Assembly: GCA_963070105.1 (NCBI GenBank)
Contig: OY718808.1
Location: 6,363,738 to 6,427,737 of the forward strand
DNA from: Litomosoides sigmodontis
Lineage: Eukaryota > Nematoda > Chromadorea > Rhabditida > Onchocercidae
DNA: 64,000 nucleotides
Direction of reading: 5' to 3'
Shown here: positions 38,718-51,500 of the stretch, piece by piece
Layout: each line of letters starts with the position of its first letter
Position numbering within the stretch: the first letter of the stretch is position 1
Made by a program: the position numbers and the translations under genes
The notes under the pieces: generated by a model
Told to the model about the DNA's origin: nothing
Database searches by the model: none
The model's input: only the letters and a program-made list of their open reading frames with translations

Positions 38718-39999
38718 AATCTATAATAAAAATTAGCATTTAGTATTCAAGTAATTAGTGGTATCCAACAAGGTTTGTGCTGGAGAAAGATGACGTAACT
38801 CTGTAAAAAGAAATGTAATTAATACAGCAAAAAAATAGCGGGAGGAAACGCAGCTTTCTATGAATGACTTTTCTACCATCTACACATGACTGAAAATGGG
38901 ACAACATATAGCAAAAAGTAAATGAACCCACCGCTTCAGACAACAACAATGCAATTTATAAAGCACGCATTTCACCGACATAATTTATAAATTCATGAAA
39001 TATCTTTCAAATCTTTCAAATGTAGTTTCTTAGCAAGGAATGTGAAAATTGTGCATTACTCATGAATGTTCCGCCAGCAATTCAGCAGTTCTACAAAACA
39101 ATTAAAACCACAGTGCGTAACTTCGCATTATGTTAAGTAAGCGATTATTAACAAAGACAATATGTACAAAAGACGAAATTAGTTTTCATTATTATTATTA
39201 ATATAAAGCAATTTAAGAAATAACTTAAGACAAACGAAAGAACTGTAGCTAGCTGCTTATTCACACTTCTATGATTTTTCGTTCTCTTAAGTGAATGCAT
39301 GAAAAAATGCGACGGATGGATAAAATTAGATGGAATTAGAGCTATGGTATTTCAGTAGGGCAAATGTCTTGAAGATCTGTTCTTCCACGATGATCGCTTA
39401 GACATGATACACACAATCTATATGAGACTACGGGACACAACAAGACACTGATATAAATACTTTCTAAAAGCACCACACATAGCCATCTTCACTGCAATAA
39501 AATGATATTTAAATCTTAAAAAAATCATCAATAACCTAATCAATAAAACACCAGCAAATTCCACAATTCTCGAAACCTGTATTGAAAAACGACAGAGCTG
39601 AAGTGAGGCCAACGAGCAATCAAGAGTCAATCGATCACTTGGGATACTGTAGCGCCCTGAGCATCCCATCTGTTGTTATAAGAAGACAAAAAAGCGCAAA
39701 TTTGAAAGCTTAAAATTTTGCAGTGTCGCAGTTACTATGGATACTGAGGTGACGGTGAGCTTGTTAGATTAGATCTTGAAAACCAGCTTAGATGAATAGC
39801 TTGCTGTTTTAATTTTATCCTTTCTGCAATAGTTTCTGTATCATTTTTTGCTTTTGCTGTCTTTATTTCCTTCCCGAAAAGAACTTGATCTTTAGCTTCC
39901 TGTTGTTTTTAGTTTTTCTGCATAATTTTACACCTTTTTTTTGTGAAGGCATACCTTTTACTTCAATGTTAAAGTTAAAATGTTAGAAAATTTTCAGCG
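38718..39999. promoter_or_regulatory. Shared divergent promoter region of cyclin L and nphp-4
   Basis: About 1.3 kb between divergent start codons, without a supported exon. The nphp-4 side contains an X-box-like motif at 39731-39744 and a trans-splice-like TTTTCAG ending at 39997, two bases before the nphp-4 ATG. Confidence 0.55.
39731..39744 (+). promoter_or_regulatory. X-box-like RFX/DAF-19 site upstream of nphp-4
   Basis: GTTACTATGGATAC matches the nematode X-box consensus RYYNYYATRRNRAC at 11 of 12 defined positions (one purine position is T). It lies 256 bases before the predicted ATG of nphp-4. X-boxes bound by the RFX factor DAF-19 drive ciliary genes in C. elegans, including transition-zone genes. 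Assignment is by motif and context only. Confidence 0.6.
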
Positions 40000-42900
40000 A
40001 TGTTTGATGAGAAGCGGCAAATAAATAATACAAACGAGTGGTATCAAAAAATGCAATTATGTCGACGTATACCGCCACGACGTGTACCGGTTGACGGATA
40101 TGATAAACCAGAATGCTATGCGTTATCATTGCAGAATGCACGATTGCCTGGTGTAACTATTCCTCTTGAAAATACCGAAAGGATGGAGTGGACAGGAGAG
40201 GGGACGAGGGACGGGGGGGGGGGCGGAAGGGGGAATCTGCTTAGCATAACTGGAACGACAATGAAATATATCAGGAAAAGTACCTTTACAAAGTGTTTTC
40301 CTTGTATTGCAGTTGAAAATGGATGTGTTATATCGCATTCATGCATATTTTTACGATAAGGAGCGGAAGTATTTCTTCGGAAAACCGTTTTACGGTGGAT
40401 GGTGCCGTCCCGGCTCTGATTCCGTCCCTTTCAGAGAGGTTGTCACCATTTCCACTTATTCTGTGATGTGTGCGGGTGTGTATGCTAACATCCAAATAAG
40501 CCAATTACATTTCCAAATTTTTCATTTAAATTGAGCATAAAATTTAAGAATTAAAAGGATATTATTGTTGAATGTTCGGAATTTGTCTGTTAGCATAAAG
40601 GTGATATTTAAAAAGTGCTGGCAGCTACAGGTAATCCTCTTCTGGTGCTCATTTACTGATGACATCGACCTTGTCTTGGAAGTGGTTGAGGGAGAGGAGA
40701 GGGGACGAAATCCTAACTGTTTACATACAATAGCATGGACTTCGCTACCACTACGAAGCACCGGCAATCCGACTACCTCCCGCAGGCAGGTGTTCCTCGC
40801 TTTACTTGTAAGCCGAATTATTCATTACTTCGTGATTGGATTACTCCTTCACTGACCAGAGGCTGTCTTAAATTAGTTAATCTGGCTAATTAAATCACTC
40901 TTTGTTCATGAGTCTTCTTCCAGACTACCGCTACATCCTGGATCTCCGAAGGCGTTGCTTTTTATGAGTTCTCAGATGGAAATGTCAGATCTTCCTCGAA
41001 AGACAAATGTCGATGTAGAGATTTGTTTACGAACGGAACGAGAAATGTACAGTGTCGTGGATTACATTCCCGATTGGTACATATTTAGTCGGTGGGAAGA
41101 TATTCCTGGACTACGAACATCTTATCATGGTCAGATTTCCACCCCCATCTGTTCATCCTTCTTTCGCTTGTTGAAGAGTTTTACGGAATTTAAGTTTTAC
41201 TGAAAATTTGTAATGGTAGAAATGTTTAGGAAAATCTCAGGCCATTTATCCAGAAGCGTTGAAAAGTCGGACATCCATTCTGAGAAAAATTAATGTTTCA
41301 TTTGGCATGGATGTCTGTAAATTTGAACAAATCCTACTCCATTTAATGAATAATGACAGGCTTTATCGAGCAAACAGATCGCCTGCAGACATTAATAATA
41401 AGATGATGGAAGTTCTGGAACGAAGAATTACTGTATGTTTTGCTTTTTCTTTTTCCGCGATATCCTCGTGCTAATGCAGAGCTAAAGGTAATAATGGGTT
41501 CTTCGGAAATTTTAGTTTCTTTATGCGTTAGTATCTTAAAGTCTACGAGACAAGAAAGTGTGAAAGCTTTCTTAATTTTTTAAATTTTGCAATCACTTTA
41601 GATTGGAATGCACAACGGTTTGTGCTACGTGGAGAAACCTCAGTGTCTACATCTCAGTTCATCAGAAAATCAAATTTGCAGTACCTCGGGAATGAAACGG
41701 TTTAAACTGACAATCGCATGAAATTTTTGAAATTACCAAATGCAACAACTTGTATTACTTTAAAGGTTTAAAAATAGTCACGATTTCAGATCGCAAAGTC
41801 TGCTGATGAAGGGAAGTGTAATTTTAAGCAGAATGATTGCAGATCCTCATTTCGCTGTTATCTTTTCATTGGATTACCTTGTTGGAGTTTACTCTTGTGA
41901 TGTTAGTTTTTTTTATTGGAATGATAATGTAAACTTTGGGTAGCAATTTACGAGTTGATTTCATAAGTTACCTTAAAGTGAATCATATTTTCAGAGGACA
42001 ATACATTCATCACAAACAGTGATGGTCTGTTGGGGTGCTTGGTGTCCTTTCGCTGTAGATGTCATACCGAATGGTGAAATTACTGTCCCTCTAGTCGGAG
42101 GTATTTCTTTTTTCAATTTTATTGCTTTTTAATTTTATTTTTTGCAACAAATTCATTACACCTAATATGAAAATGAAAATATAAATGAGGGTATACTCTC
42201 TTTCATCTTCTCCTACACAAAACGCTAATTTCAAAGAACTTAAGTAAATATCTGTTTTAGGACCGAGCATCAATCCAGATGAGCGTTTGGCGTTCAGAAT
42301 TCCATCTGTTCTTCTCTCCGACTTGCCCTTTTCTGATCAGTTTCCAACGGTTGAAATTACTTTTAAATGTTCAGGATTTGGAGAAGTTAGAATTTCTGCT
42401 AATTTTCGCTAAATAAGTTTGTCGAAACGCAGCAGTAGAAATTAAAAATTCATTCTTATCCTCACTGGTCTTTTTCGCTCCACAGTATAAGATTTGATTA
42501 TCTAGCTTTATCATTGCCACATCTGGGATTTTTGCTCATTAAATGCCAACAGTTTAAATGGTGGCGTTGAGTGACAAGCAGCAGCTTCCTTAAATAAAAC
42601 AGATATTTTAGGCCGAGCATCTACTAGATACTTCAGCACATGTCTACATAGAGCAAGACTGGAAGAAACCGAATGTGGAAACTGTTGCACTTCAACTTAG
42701 CTCAACTAAAATTGCTCAGAATCTCGAAAAAAGATTCGAAAACAGGTCTGCAAATGTTGTTCTCTCAGCATTATACGTACCTATAATTTACTAAAGAAAT
42801 GTACTTACCTTGGAAGTGAAACGATAGAGTAAAGGAGATTATTTAACTTAAAGCTCACTAAATGATTCAGTCTTTATTTCAGACACGAAATCAAGTCATC

Positions 42901-45900
42901 ACTACCCATATCATCGGTAACTTTTTGCTAATCATAAAATAGCCAGACAGAGTGAATGTATTGTCCATTTATGTGCAGCTGCAACTCACGCAGTTTTATT
43001 GGTATACTGAAAAAGTGTTGAAAAAAAGTGTTGAAAAAGTGTTGAAATTCAGGAAGAAGGAAAATCCGGCGAAGTTTCGTCCAATGGTGAGCTGAAGTGT
43101 GACAGTTATACGAGCGTGAGAATTTTCGGTTCACCGTTAATGCGGTAAGATTTGCTGGACTTTTTCGCTACAATTTTATGAAAACTTTTAAAACTCATTT
43201 AAAATATCTTCCAGGACGTCAAGTATATCACGTGCATCACTTGCTATTCTTTCTGGCGTTTCATTTGCTCCTATAAAAGATCGTAATGGAAATAAACCGA
43301 AACTTTTGGACATCGAGAATTTCGCGGTAGATTTATTGAAATTTTTGTCAATGAAATGTTTTCAACAAATTTTCAAAAACTTTTTGCCAGGTAATAATGC
43401 TTAATTTGCAGACCAAGTAACATTCTTCCCATGATAACAGCATTTTGTTGCAGGCACCAGAGATCAATGTTGAACTGAACGATAAGCTGAGTACGAATGA
43501 AATAATTGTACAGTTTATGGCCGTGCAAATCAGGTTCCTATTAACATTAGCTTATACTACTGAAGTTATCCAATTCACTTCTTGAAAGTCACTGAATTTT
43601 CTTAACAACAAAATTTTCGAATATTTTAACAGGGTGAATGTTGATTGCGCCAAGACACCAAATGCAGTGTTCTTTACGATGGAATTCTATCGCTTCCACA
43701 CAGTCACAACTGAAAAGTTCGTCGGCTAATTCTTCAATTGAAAACATTCATTAAACTTTGAAGCGTGAACATTCCGAGCAAATATTGCTGGCATTATTTA
43801 ATTCGTCCAATTAATAGTTTAGAGAGAGAGATTGCCCTTTTAAGTAATTATAATTTATAGGTTATGGTTAAATATGGTTCACGCAAAAACAACTGATCGT
43901 GAGCAGTTATTCATTTTGAAGCGCAAAGGGAACGTTGAAGAGACCGCTAAGGAAGACTGCAATGGCTTCACTGTAAACAATTGTTTTTGTTTAGGAAAAT
44001 TCGAAGAGAAGAAGTGATGAATCTCAAAAAGGTAGTATTATTTGAAAATTCAGGTGAGATATATGGTCGATGGGAATTCACTTGCAAACGGAGAGGAAGA
44101 TGATTATATCAATTATCTTTTGAATGGTTGTGCAATTGCTGATGTGTGGGACGCTGACTCTCTCTTACATCTTGGCAAATTGTATATTCCACTAAAAGTT
44201 AGTCGCTCAATTAAATTGAATTATGGACTAGAAAACGAAACTTTCTTCAAAAGGACAAGAATCACCGTTGATGTCACATATTCACAAAATGAAGCTCTTT
44301 ATGTAACTTTAAAATGAGACAAATTGTAATTTAAAAACGCAATTTTACAGTTCATGCTGAGACATGGATCTGAAGCGGTGCAGGCTAACATACAAAGTGC
44401 GGTAATGTTAAGCAATTTGCCTGAATCATCCATTACCACATATCAAGTATTACTTCGATTAACCAGCATTGGCTACCCATGTTTTAAGCAGATAGGTATG
44501 ATAGCTGCTTGATAACAAGAAAAAGACAATTCGATATTTATAGATCAAAATTATCGTTTATGAAAAAAAGAAATTTATAACAAACATAAATGACCATTCC
44601 CTTGTTTACCTCCTGTAGCACATATATGATTGCTAACATGCAATCGGTGAGATTGAAAACTTTCACATTGTTTGAATTAGTTTTCGAACAGCTTCGCATT
44701 ATCAATATATATGTGTCTGAAATTCAACTTTTCCGTTCTTATCTGGCTGGCCAAGATGTGTTTGCCACTGCGTTGAGCTTTGCCTTGTTGTAAAAGATCT
44801 GATAGCAACGATCTTTCATCATTTTCAATTGCTAAAATGAATTTTGCGAATTTACAGTTGATTAACAGGATGAACTTGTCTCTTTTAGGTTCACTAACTT
44901 CACCGTCTAAGTTTAGATTCCACGCAAAATCGAACAAACGCAGTCATAAGTCGACGTTTGATTCGAATTGGTGAGAACGAAAATGAGTCATATAGGATTA
45001 GAGCTAAACCACTGAATCCAATCCATGAAAATTCACTGCAATATTTCTTGGCTTCTCAAAAGTGAGTGATTTGATTTACGACAGCACTTGGGACTTGTAT
45101 TTTTCATAGGAACAAATTTTTGTTGCAAATCTAAATGATTATTTTCAATTAAATTCTTTGAGATTGGACATAAATCAGCGTTACAATGAAATTATGGACG
45201 GTTCACCACTGGGTGCAAGAAACCACAATTCATTAACAAAGCCGCTTACGACGAAAGTATAAATTATTGGTGGTTTAAAGCGTCGATAGCATGCTTACTT
45301 AAGATTTATAAAGAATGCTAATGTTTCTGCTATCTAAAATTTCATAAACTATTTCTCCTTGTACACTTTAACAAATTTTTGTCCGTTACTTAAGAGAGTA
45401 ACGAATGATTTATTAGCAAATAAAGAAAAAATGACGATAAATTTACTTCTTTGAATTTGTGTAAAGTCCACTTACCATTTCACAGATTGCAGGGGTCAAT
45501 GAAGCGATACCTCTTTGAGCAGGAATTGGAAGCCTACAAAAAACTACGTGATGAAGATAAAGCATCAAAGCTGCTGAAAGTTGTTTTCAAAGCGATAACT
45601 ACGGAATATCGGTTTGAATTAGCTTCGGCGAACATCATCAGCACACAATGTGAAATGACAAACTTTTATATCACTCTTTTAGCATTTATCCAAAATATGG
45701 TCAAGTGATATTCTTCGAGTATATGCTCCAAAACACCGAACCAAATCCCGTTGTAATTGTTGTAGACACTGCTCAGAGCACAGTAAAGTAAGCTTATTAA
45801 TTAAAGTTCCTTTTCTCGGAATTCTACAAATATATTCGGACTTCACGCAGTTCAGAAATAAATCACAAGTAGTGTTGCAGACCACTTTTTGATGTGGAAT

Positions 45901-48504
45901 TATGGCAATATTACAAAGATATGTACGAGATTGAAACTCCACTTGAAAGAGATCTTTATCGAATATCGACAAAAGAGGAACAAATTACCGAAGTGCAAAT
46001 TTTCCTCAAACCAATGGAAACCATATGTGCACCATTTATTTACGATGGATTTGCTCTGCCGGCGGAGCAAATCAGGAATCAAGTTAAAGTAACGTAAAAT
46101 TACACGTACAAATTTGGCTCTTAGAGAACGTTCTAATGAACTTATCCCATTGCCACCTTCTGCAATTCAGCATCATTGATGGACTACCTTGATAACTGTT
46201 CCATAGTTTACCAGGTAGAACTGGCGAAGATGATTTAATCTTTTCTGCTATTATGACAATACTGAATCGTTTTGAAATATTTATGAATTTATTTCTATAT
46301 TTCAGATAATATTCAAGAAGAAAAATGGTGGCGAACCGATAGCAATCTTAGATTTATTAGTTGGAAATCGTCGTAACATCGTTTTCAACTCATTTCGTTT
46401 TTATCACGAAGCGGAAACAACGCTGTCCAGGATTATTCAAATTACCGGATATAAGAGTAGTTGCAGAAACTATCTTTGAACTTATTCCATCATCAAAGCA
46501 AAACAAGAAAACGCATATAATTTTGCTGACCCTTTCTAAAGTGCATATTTCAGGCCGAGTGTCTTCAATCCGTTGCACAGATCCTCTCGTACTAATCTCA
46601 TTTAGAAATAACATCGACGGCTCTCAGGACTTACATTTTACGGTATAGATAACATAACAGTTGTTGAGAATGCAAGCCTTCTGTTGCAGTTATTTGGAGA
46701 AAAAAAAAGATTAACTTTCAAAATTTTATTTATTCCACTCATGAAGTTAAGTAACTTTTCAGTGCCAAACTGGTAAACCGCCAATGTTGCGAACATTTAC
46801 AGTGATCTTTTTTGCTGATCGGTACTGTAGTACGGTTCTGGGAGCGTGGCTAATACACATTCATGCGGTGACTCCGATCATTCTGAATGCCGTCCAAGCA
46901 CAGCTCATCAAAGTTCCCATATTTTTGAAGTAGGTGAAGATTTTAAGTATCGGAAATAGCTATTTCTATGTGGAAGTAGAAGGTATTCTTATGAATGATA
47001 ATATCTTTAGCTGAAGATTGTAGAGTCTCTCCTTCCACTATCTTTTAAGTTAAGCGTTAGCCTTTTTTCGATTGAGGTGAATTGAAAAGTGAACCACTTT
47101 TAGAACTGATGGTAACTCCGATGGTTCCGTTCGTTTTGGAAGCTTTTCAAAAAATTTAGAAATTCATCCATCAGATGCAACTGTAGCACAATGTGGTTAC
47201 ACTTTGGATGCTGTCGTTAATTTCTTGCCAGACTTCACAGGTTAATCCCTTTGACTGGATATGTCTGTAGTAAAGGGATATAAATTGTTGATTTTTAAGT
47301 GCAGAATTATGGAATAACTTTTTGTTCGGTGCCTTGCTGAAATCTCCTTACTCTGTCACTTCTTCCTTAACTTTCTTCCTTAGTCAGTACTGATTTTCTG
47401 GTGATAATCTTATCAATCTCACAGCCCTCTGCTTTTCATTCCCATCGAGAAATGTCTCCCCACTACGACATTATTTTGAAAACTGTCGAAGGCTTTGAAT
47501 TCAATGAGCAGAAGCCAGCACTGCAATGATTGTAGGAGCATTCACGCAGCGTTCAGTTTTCTTTCATTTAATTAATTACTTACTTTATGAAATGGTTTAA
47601 TTACTTAGTGGATGTGATCCATTTGTAGTGGCATCAACTATTCCTCTGAATTCCTCTGAAACAGATACCGCAATGGGTAGAGAGATCATTGGCAAGAATT
47701 ATCGAAATTTCGAACTCTGTTTCTCGTTTCTCAAAGTTTGCTACCAACAAACTACTTACAATATGTTCTTAGCCATCGCGGCGTGTTCACAAAATTACTG
47801 TCAAATATTCATGATGTAATTTGTTGAAATTCATATTTTTGAAGGCTCTCGTGTGATGCTAATCTCGGCAATTAATCAGCAAACAAATCGCTTACTGTAT
47901 CAGTGGATGATTACAGTAAATGTCAAGGAAGCCAATATCACTAAAATGTTCGAGGTTTATTTGCAAAACAAGCGGAATCAAACAATTGTAAGTCATATTG
48001 TCATTCTGTCGGAATTTTTTTTGCCATCTCAATTTATTCTATCATACGGTATTCGATGAGGTTATTTATTTGATGGGTTATTTTTCCAGAGATTAGCAGT
48101 AAGGAATCGATATAGTGTGGAGCGGTCATTTAGGATTAGTTGCTCTCACCCGGAAAACATCCGAATTGAAAATGATACTGTCATGCTTTCCGGTCACAAA
48201 GCAATCGACGTTCCTATCACATTCTTGCTAAATAGTGAAGTGAAATTGTCTGAGGTATTTCTCTCTCAATTAGACCAATAGTTGCTGCAGTAGCAGAGGT
48301 TTTCAGCTTCCAAATGAATCCTTTTTCTCTAACTAAGTTTAAGTAATTCTTACCTATCAATCATTTCAAATGGAAATCCACGAGCTTTAACTACTGCTCG
48401 AAACACACTCATTTCTTCACTTCCAGGTGTTTTTATTCATTACGAATGTGGAAAATGATCTTCAGGAAGAAGTGTATTCTCTCAAATTGATTTATCATGA
48501 TTAG
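40000..48504 (+). CDS. nphp-4: Nephrocystin-4, ciliary transition-zone protein
   Basis: About 30 exons. The main ones are 40000-40152, 40313-40438, 40631-40785, 40924-41129, 41230-41432, 41602-41642, 41790-41901, 41995-42100, 42261-42385, 42612-42745, 42883-42916, 43053-43144, 43215-43326, 43454-43533, 43633-43716, 43861-43972, 44054-44197, 44351-44495, 44917-45061, 45163-45256, 45493-45611, 45683-45787, 45881-46088, 46306-46456, 46554-46642, 46763-46929, 47104-47240, 47845-47987, 48090-48254, 48427-48504. They sum to about 1254 aa. Landmarks shared with vertebrate NPHP4: RKYFFGKPF; LHPGSPKALLF; DPHFAVIF; NEIIVQFMAVQIRV; VFFTMEFYRFHTVTT; VRYMVDGN; IADVWDADSLLHLG; ITTYQVLLRLTSIGYPC; KAITTEYR; VIFFEYMLQN; FNSFRFYH; SIRCTDP; EEVYSLKLIY. 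With NPHP-1 and MKS proteins it builds the ciliary gate in sensory neurons. Intron 3 needs a GC donor. Small exons (41602-41642 and 42883-42916) are less certain. Confidence 0.93.
40200..40233 (+). other. G-run cluster with G-quadruplex potential in nphp-4 intron 1
   Basis: Four G runs (4, 3, 11 and 5 Gs) within 34 bases on the transcribed-sense strand, inside the 160-base first intron (40153-40312). This is exceptional in such AT-rich DNA. Confidence 0.65.
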
Positions 48505-51500
48505 AGAGATCTTTGATATGTATAATGTTCTATCTACAGCACTGCTGATATTCGCATTCCTCACCGGCAACTAGGAGTTCATTGTTAACAATTCCCTTAG
48601 CTTAATAGCTGCAATATCCCCTCCTATGAGACAATGCTTTCTGCTTTCTCTCTACCACTATAATTACAATCGAAAATGTACGATCTCACCGAAGCATTCC
48701 CCCTCCCGTCAGTGTTACGGTACCTCGTTCGTGCTCCATCTAAAGCTTTTTTCATATTTTCCCGCTCTCCAAGTGTTTTCGGTAGTTTGAGCTGGAAGGT
48801 ACCGAAGAGATATAATTTGAAACTGAGTCTCTAGCGAATAGCATTTACATCCATAATTGCACGTGAACGGTAGTACTTAATTCGATAATTAATTAATTAA
48901 TAGAAATTTTAAACTTTAACCTAAAAGGACTATGAGGCTAGCAATTTACGATAATTAAGTTAAAAAGCAGTAACTCTTCTGATCATGTAAAATATCAGTT
49001 AACGTAATTTGACATTTCAATTTTAAACAAACTATGCTTATTTGCTAGGAAATTATCCATGCAATTTCATAATTTCTCTTCATTTTTTGCTGTAATGTGA
49101 ACGGTTTCATTTGTTGCAAATTTAAGAAGAGCGGTGTGAGAGAAATTTCGGTATAAATAACAGAATTAAATTTTTATACAATTTTCTAGTTTTCATTTTG
49201 CAAATTTACAGCTCCACCTAGCATGTGCATTACTTTAACGATTATAAAGTTAAAAGATTAAAACCTTAAAATTTATTAAAAGGATCACCGAATAATATGT
49301 TGTCCGAGGTTCAGTCTTTGTCAAATTATGATATTTGAAAGCAAAAAAGATGATAGAGAGAGAATTCTACGACACTGTATGATACCTTCGAAATGCATAA
49401 TTGACTTCTGAGGATGCCGTTGCCATTCGTCAGAATTGACATCGTCGTTTCAGACAAGTACAAATGCACGCTGGAAGAGCGGTGATGCAATGTTGTAGAT
49501 TGTGCAAATTAATCATCTGTGAGGAATCGACCTGTGACTGAGTGAGAAAACCAGGAAAATTTTGCTGTAAAGTTAAACACCGATGAGATTTTTCAATTCA
49601 ACTTAATTTCTCATAAATGTCTTAGAAGAATTCTTCGTTAATCATGACAGCAATTATTTTCGACGCCAAGCCGTAAGTAATTCCTATGCATCTTTCAAAT
49701 TCATGAACTTTAAATTTAGCATTTTTTTTCAACTTATTCAGCAAACTCAAAGTGTATTTTTCTTAGCTGAGCTGAATCTTCCTTCTCGTTGTTTTAAAAA
49801 CGCATTCTAAAATCATATGAAAAACGAATTTTTGGGGATCGCTAATTTTTGATGTGGACAAGTTCGCTGCGTTGTTCAATTTCCATGTTCAATGTATATT
49901 TTAATTCCGATTTCATCATCCAACCGTAAAAAAATTGAAATTTCAATAAACTCTACAAATTTTAACAAAGAAAACGACTTATTCAAAAAGTAAATAATTA
50001 TCGTCAAAAGTCAACGAATAACTGATATTTTGTTCTTAACATTAATTTGTGTGCACGTTTTTCTTCTTCGTTATCCAGGTTGCTCAGAGCATGTTTACCG
50101 GAATACATCAAAAAAAATTAGCATTATATTTCGGCATTCCTTTTCAACAAGCTTGATAACAAATTTTGCTCTAACATTTTTCGAGAAAGCATTTATCCTA
50201 AAATGTTTTAAAATTTGGATAAGTTTGCTGTGTGTTGATAGATTCATTAAGTGATGAATGCCAAGTGCAATAATTGATATTGGTGATCCTTTCTTTTGAA
50301 AATTTGAAAACCATAAGTTATATTAAAAACAACGGGGAGAAATTCTAGTCTAATCGCTCAGTAATTTAAATAAATATCGGGTAGTGAAGAATGTGCTAGA
50401 ATCCAGGATAATGACAGATTAACTTTCCTGTTTAATAGGTCAAATATTTGTCGTAGCCTGAGGTACATTGGTAGGTAGGAGACCTTTCAGGATTGTTAGG
50501 TCCGAAATACTTGAGTCATTTCAATTATACATGCTTTAACTTAAATGTGAATATCAAATTCGATTATATGTTTGGAAAATTTTCCTTTAAGCTGCAATGT
50601 ATTTATAGCATAGGTGAAGCAGACTTTTGATGATTTAAATTTAAATTTATGTGTGGATTGAGGAGCGGAAGATATTTCTGCCTCTCACTTTGCGTTCTTC
50701 ATCTTTTGCAAAATTCACTTTGTGAATGTCAGACATACAGTTGTTGTTCGAATGCATCGCACGTTATTCACGACGCACATCGCGTGCCTTATTGCATCAT
50801 TTTTCGTCATTCAGTCATTGAGGAAACGAAACTGAAATTTCACTTGTGCCTTTGCTGATCGTATTTGTATGTAAACAAATTCTTTTTTTTGCTGAATTAC
50901 TCACTCGGTCAGTTAGTCGACTGGTAATTGCAGGGAATTTGTTGCTTAAAATCCGGAAGAATAGATGGATGGATCTCTTCCGGGTACTTTCGTCCGGCTC
51001 CTTCTGCACCTTACTAGATCTCCCATCGAGTTTTTCCCTCTCAGAGATACGCTTTCAAGCAACTGTTACCGACAGAGAGAATGATGGCTGATGCTCAGTA
51101 CAGTCAGCATCTGTGGAAGAATAACGATTCCGCTTCCCATGGCTGAAGAGCATCCGTGAATTCTTCACAGCGTGCGGAAAACGTTAAAGAATGAAAGGAG
51201 CAAGAGAAGTGAAAATCTTGCGGTGAAACTTCCTCAAATGATAAACGTGCAAAAGTGCCTTGGACAGAATCCATCCGTGCTACGCCATGCTCCTCCAACT
51301 TTCAACGGGCATAACTATTAGTGAGTGAACGGCTAACTAATTAGTGGATGACACACTAGCGAGTGATTAATTAGCTGTCAAAAGCATAAATACGAGCAGC
51401 GAGGCAGAGCCGAAATTTCAATTTCTTTTTCGCAGTGATTGGATGACGAAAAATGATGCAATCAAAGGGTGTACGATGCACGTCGCACGATTTATCTCCG

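Noticed and set aside
44889..44995. An nphp-4 exon starting at 44889 followed by a 25-base micro-intron
   Set aside because: Using the acceptor TTTAG at 44916 gives one continuous in-frame exon (44917-45061) and removes the need for an impossibly short intron.
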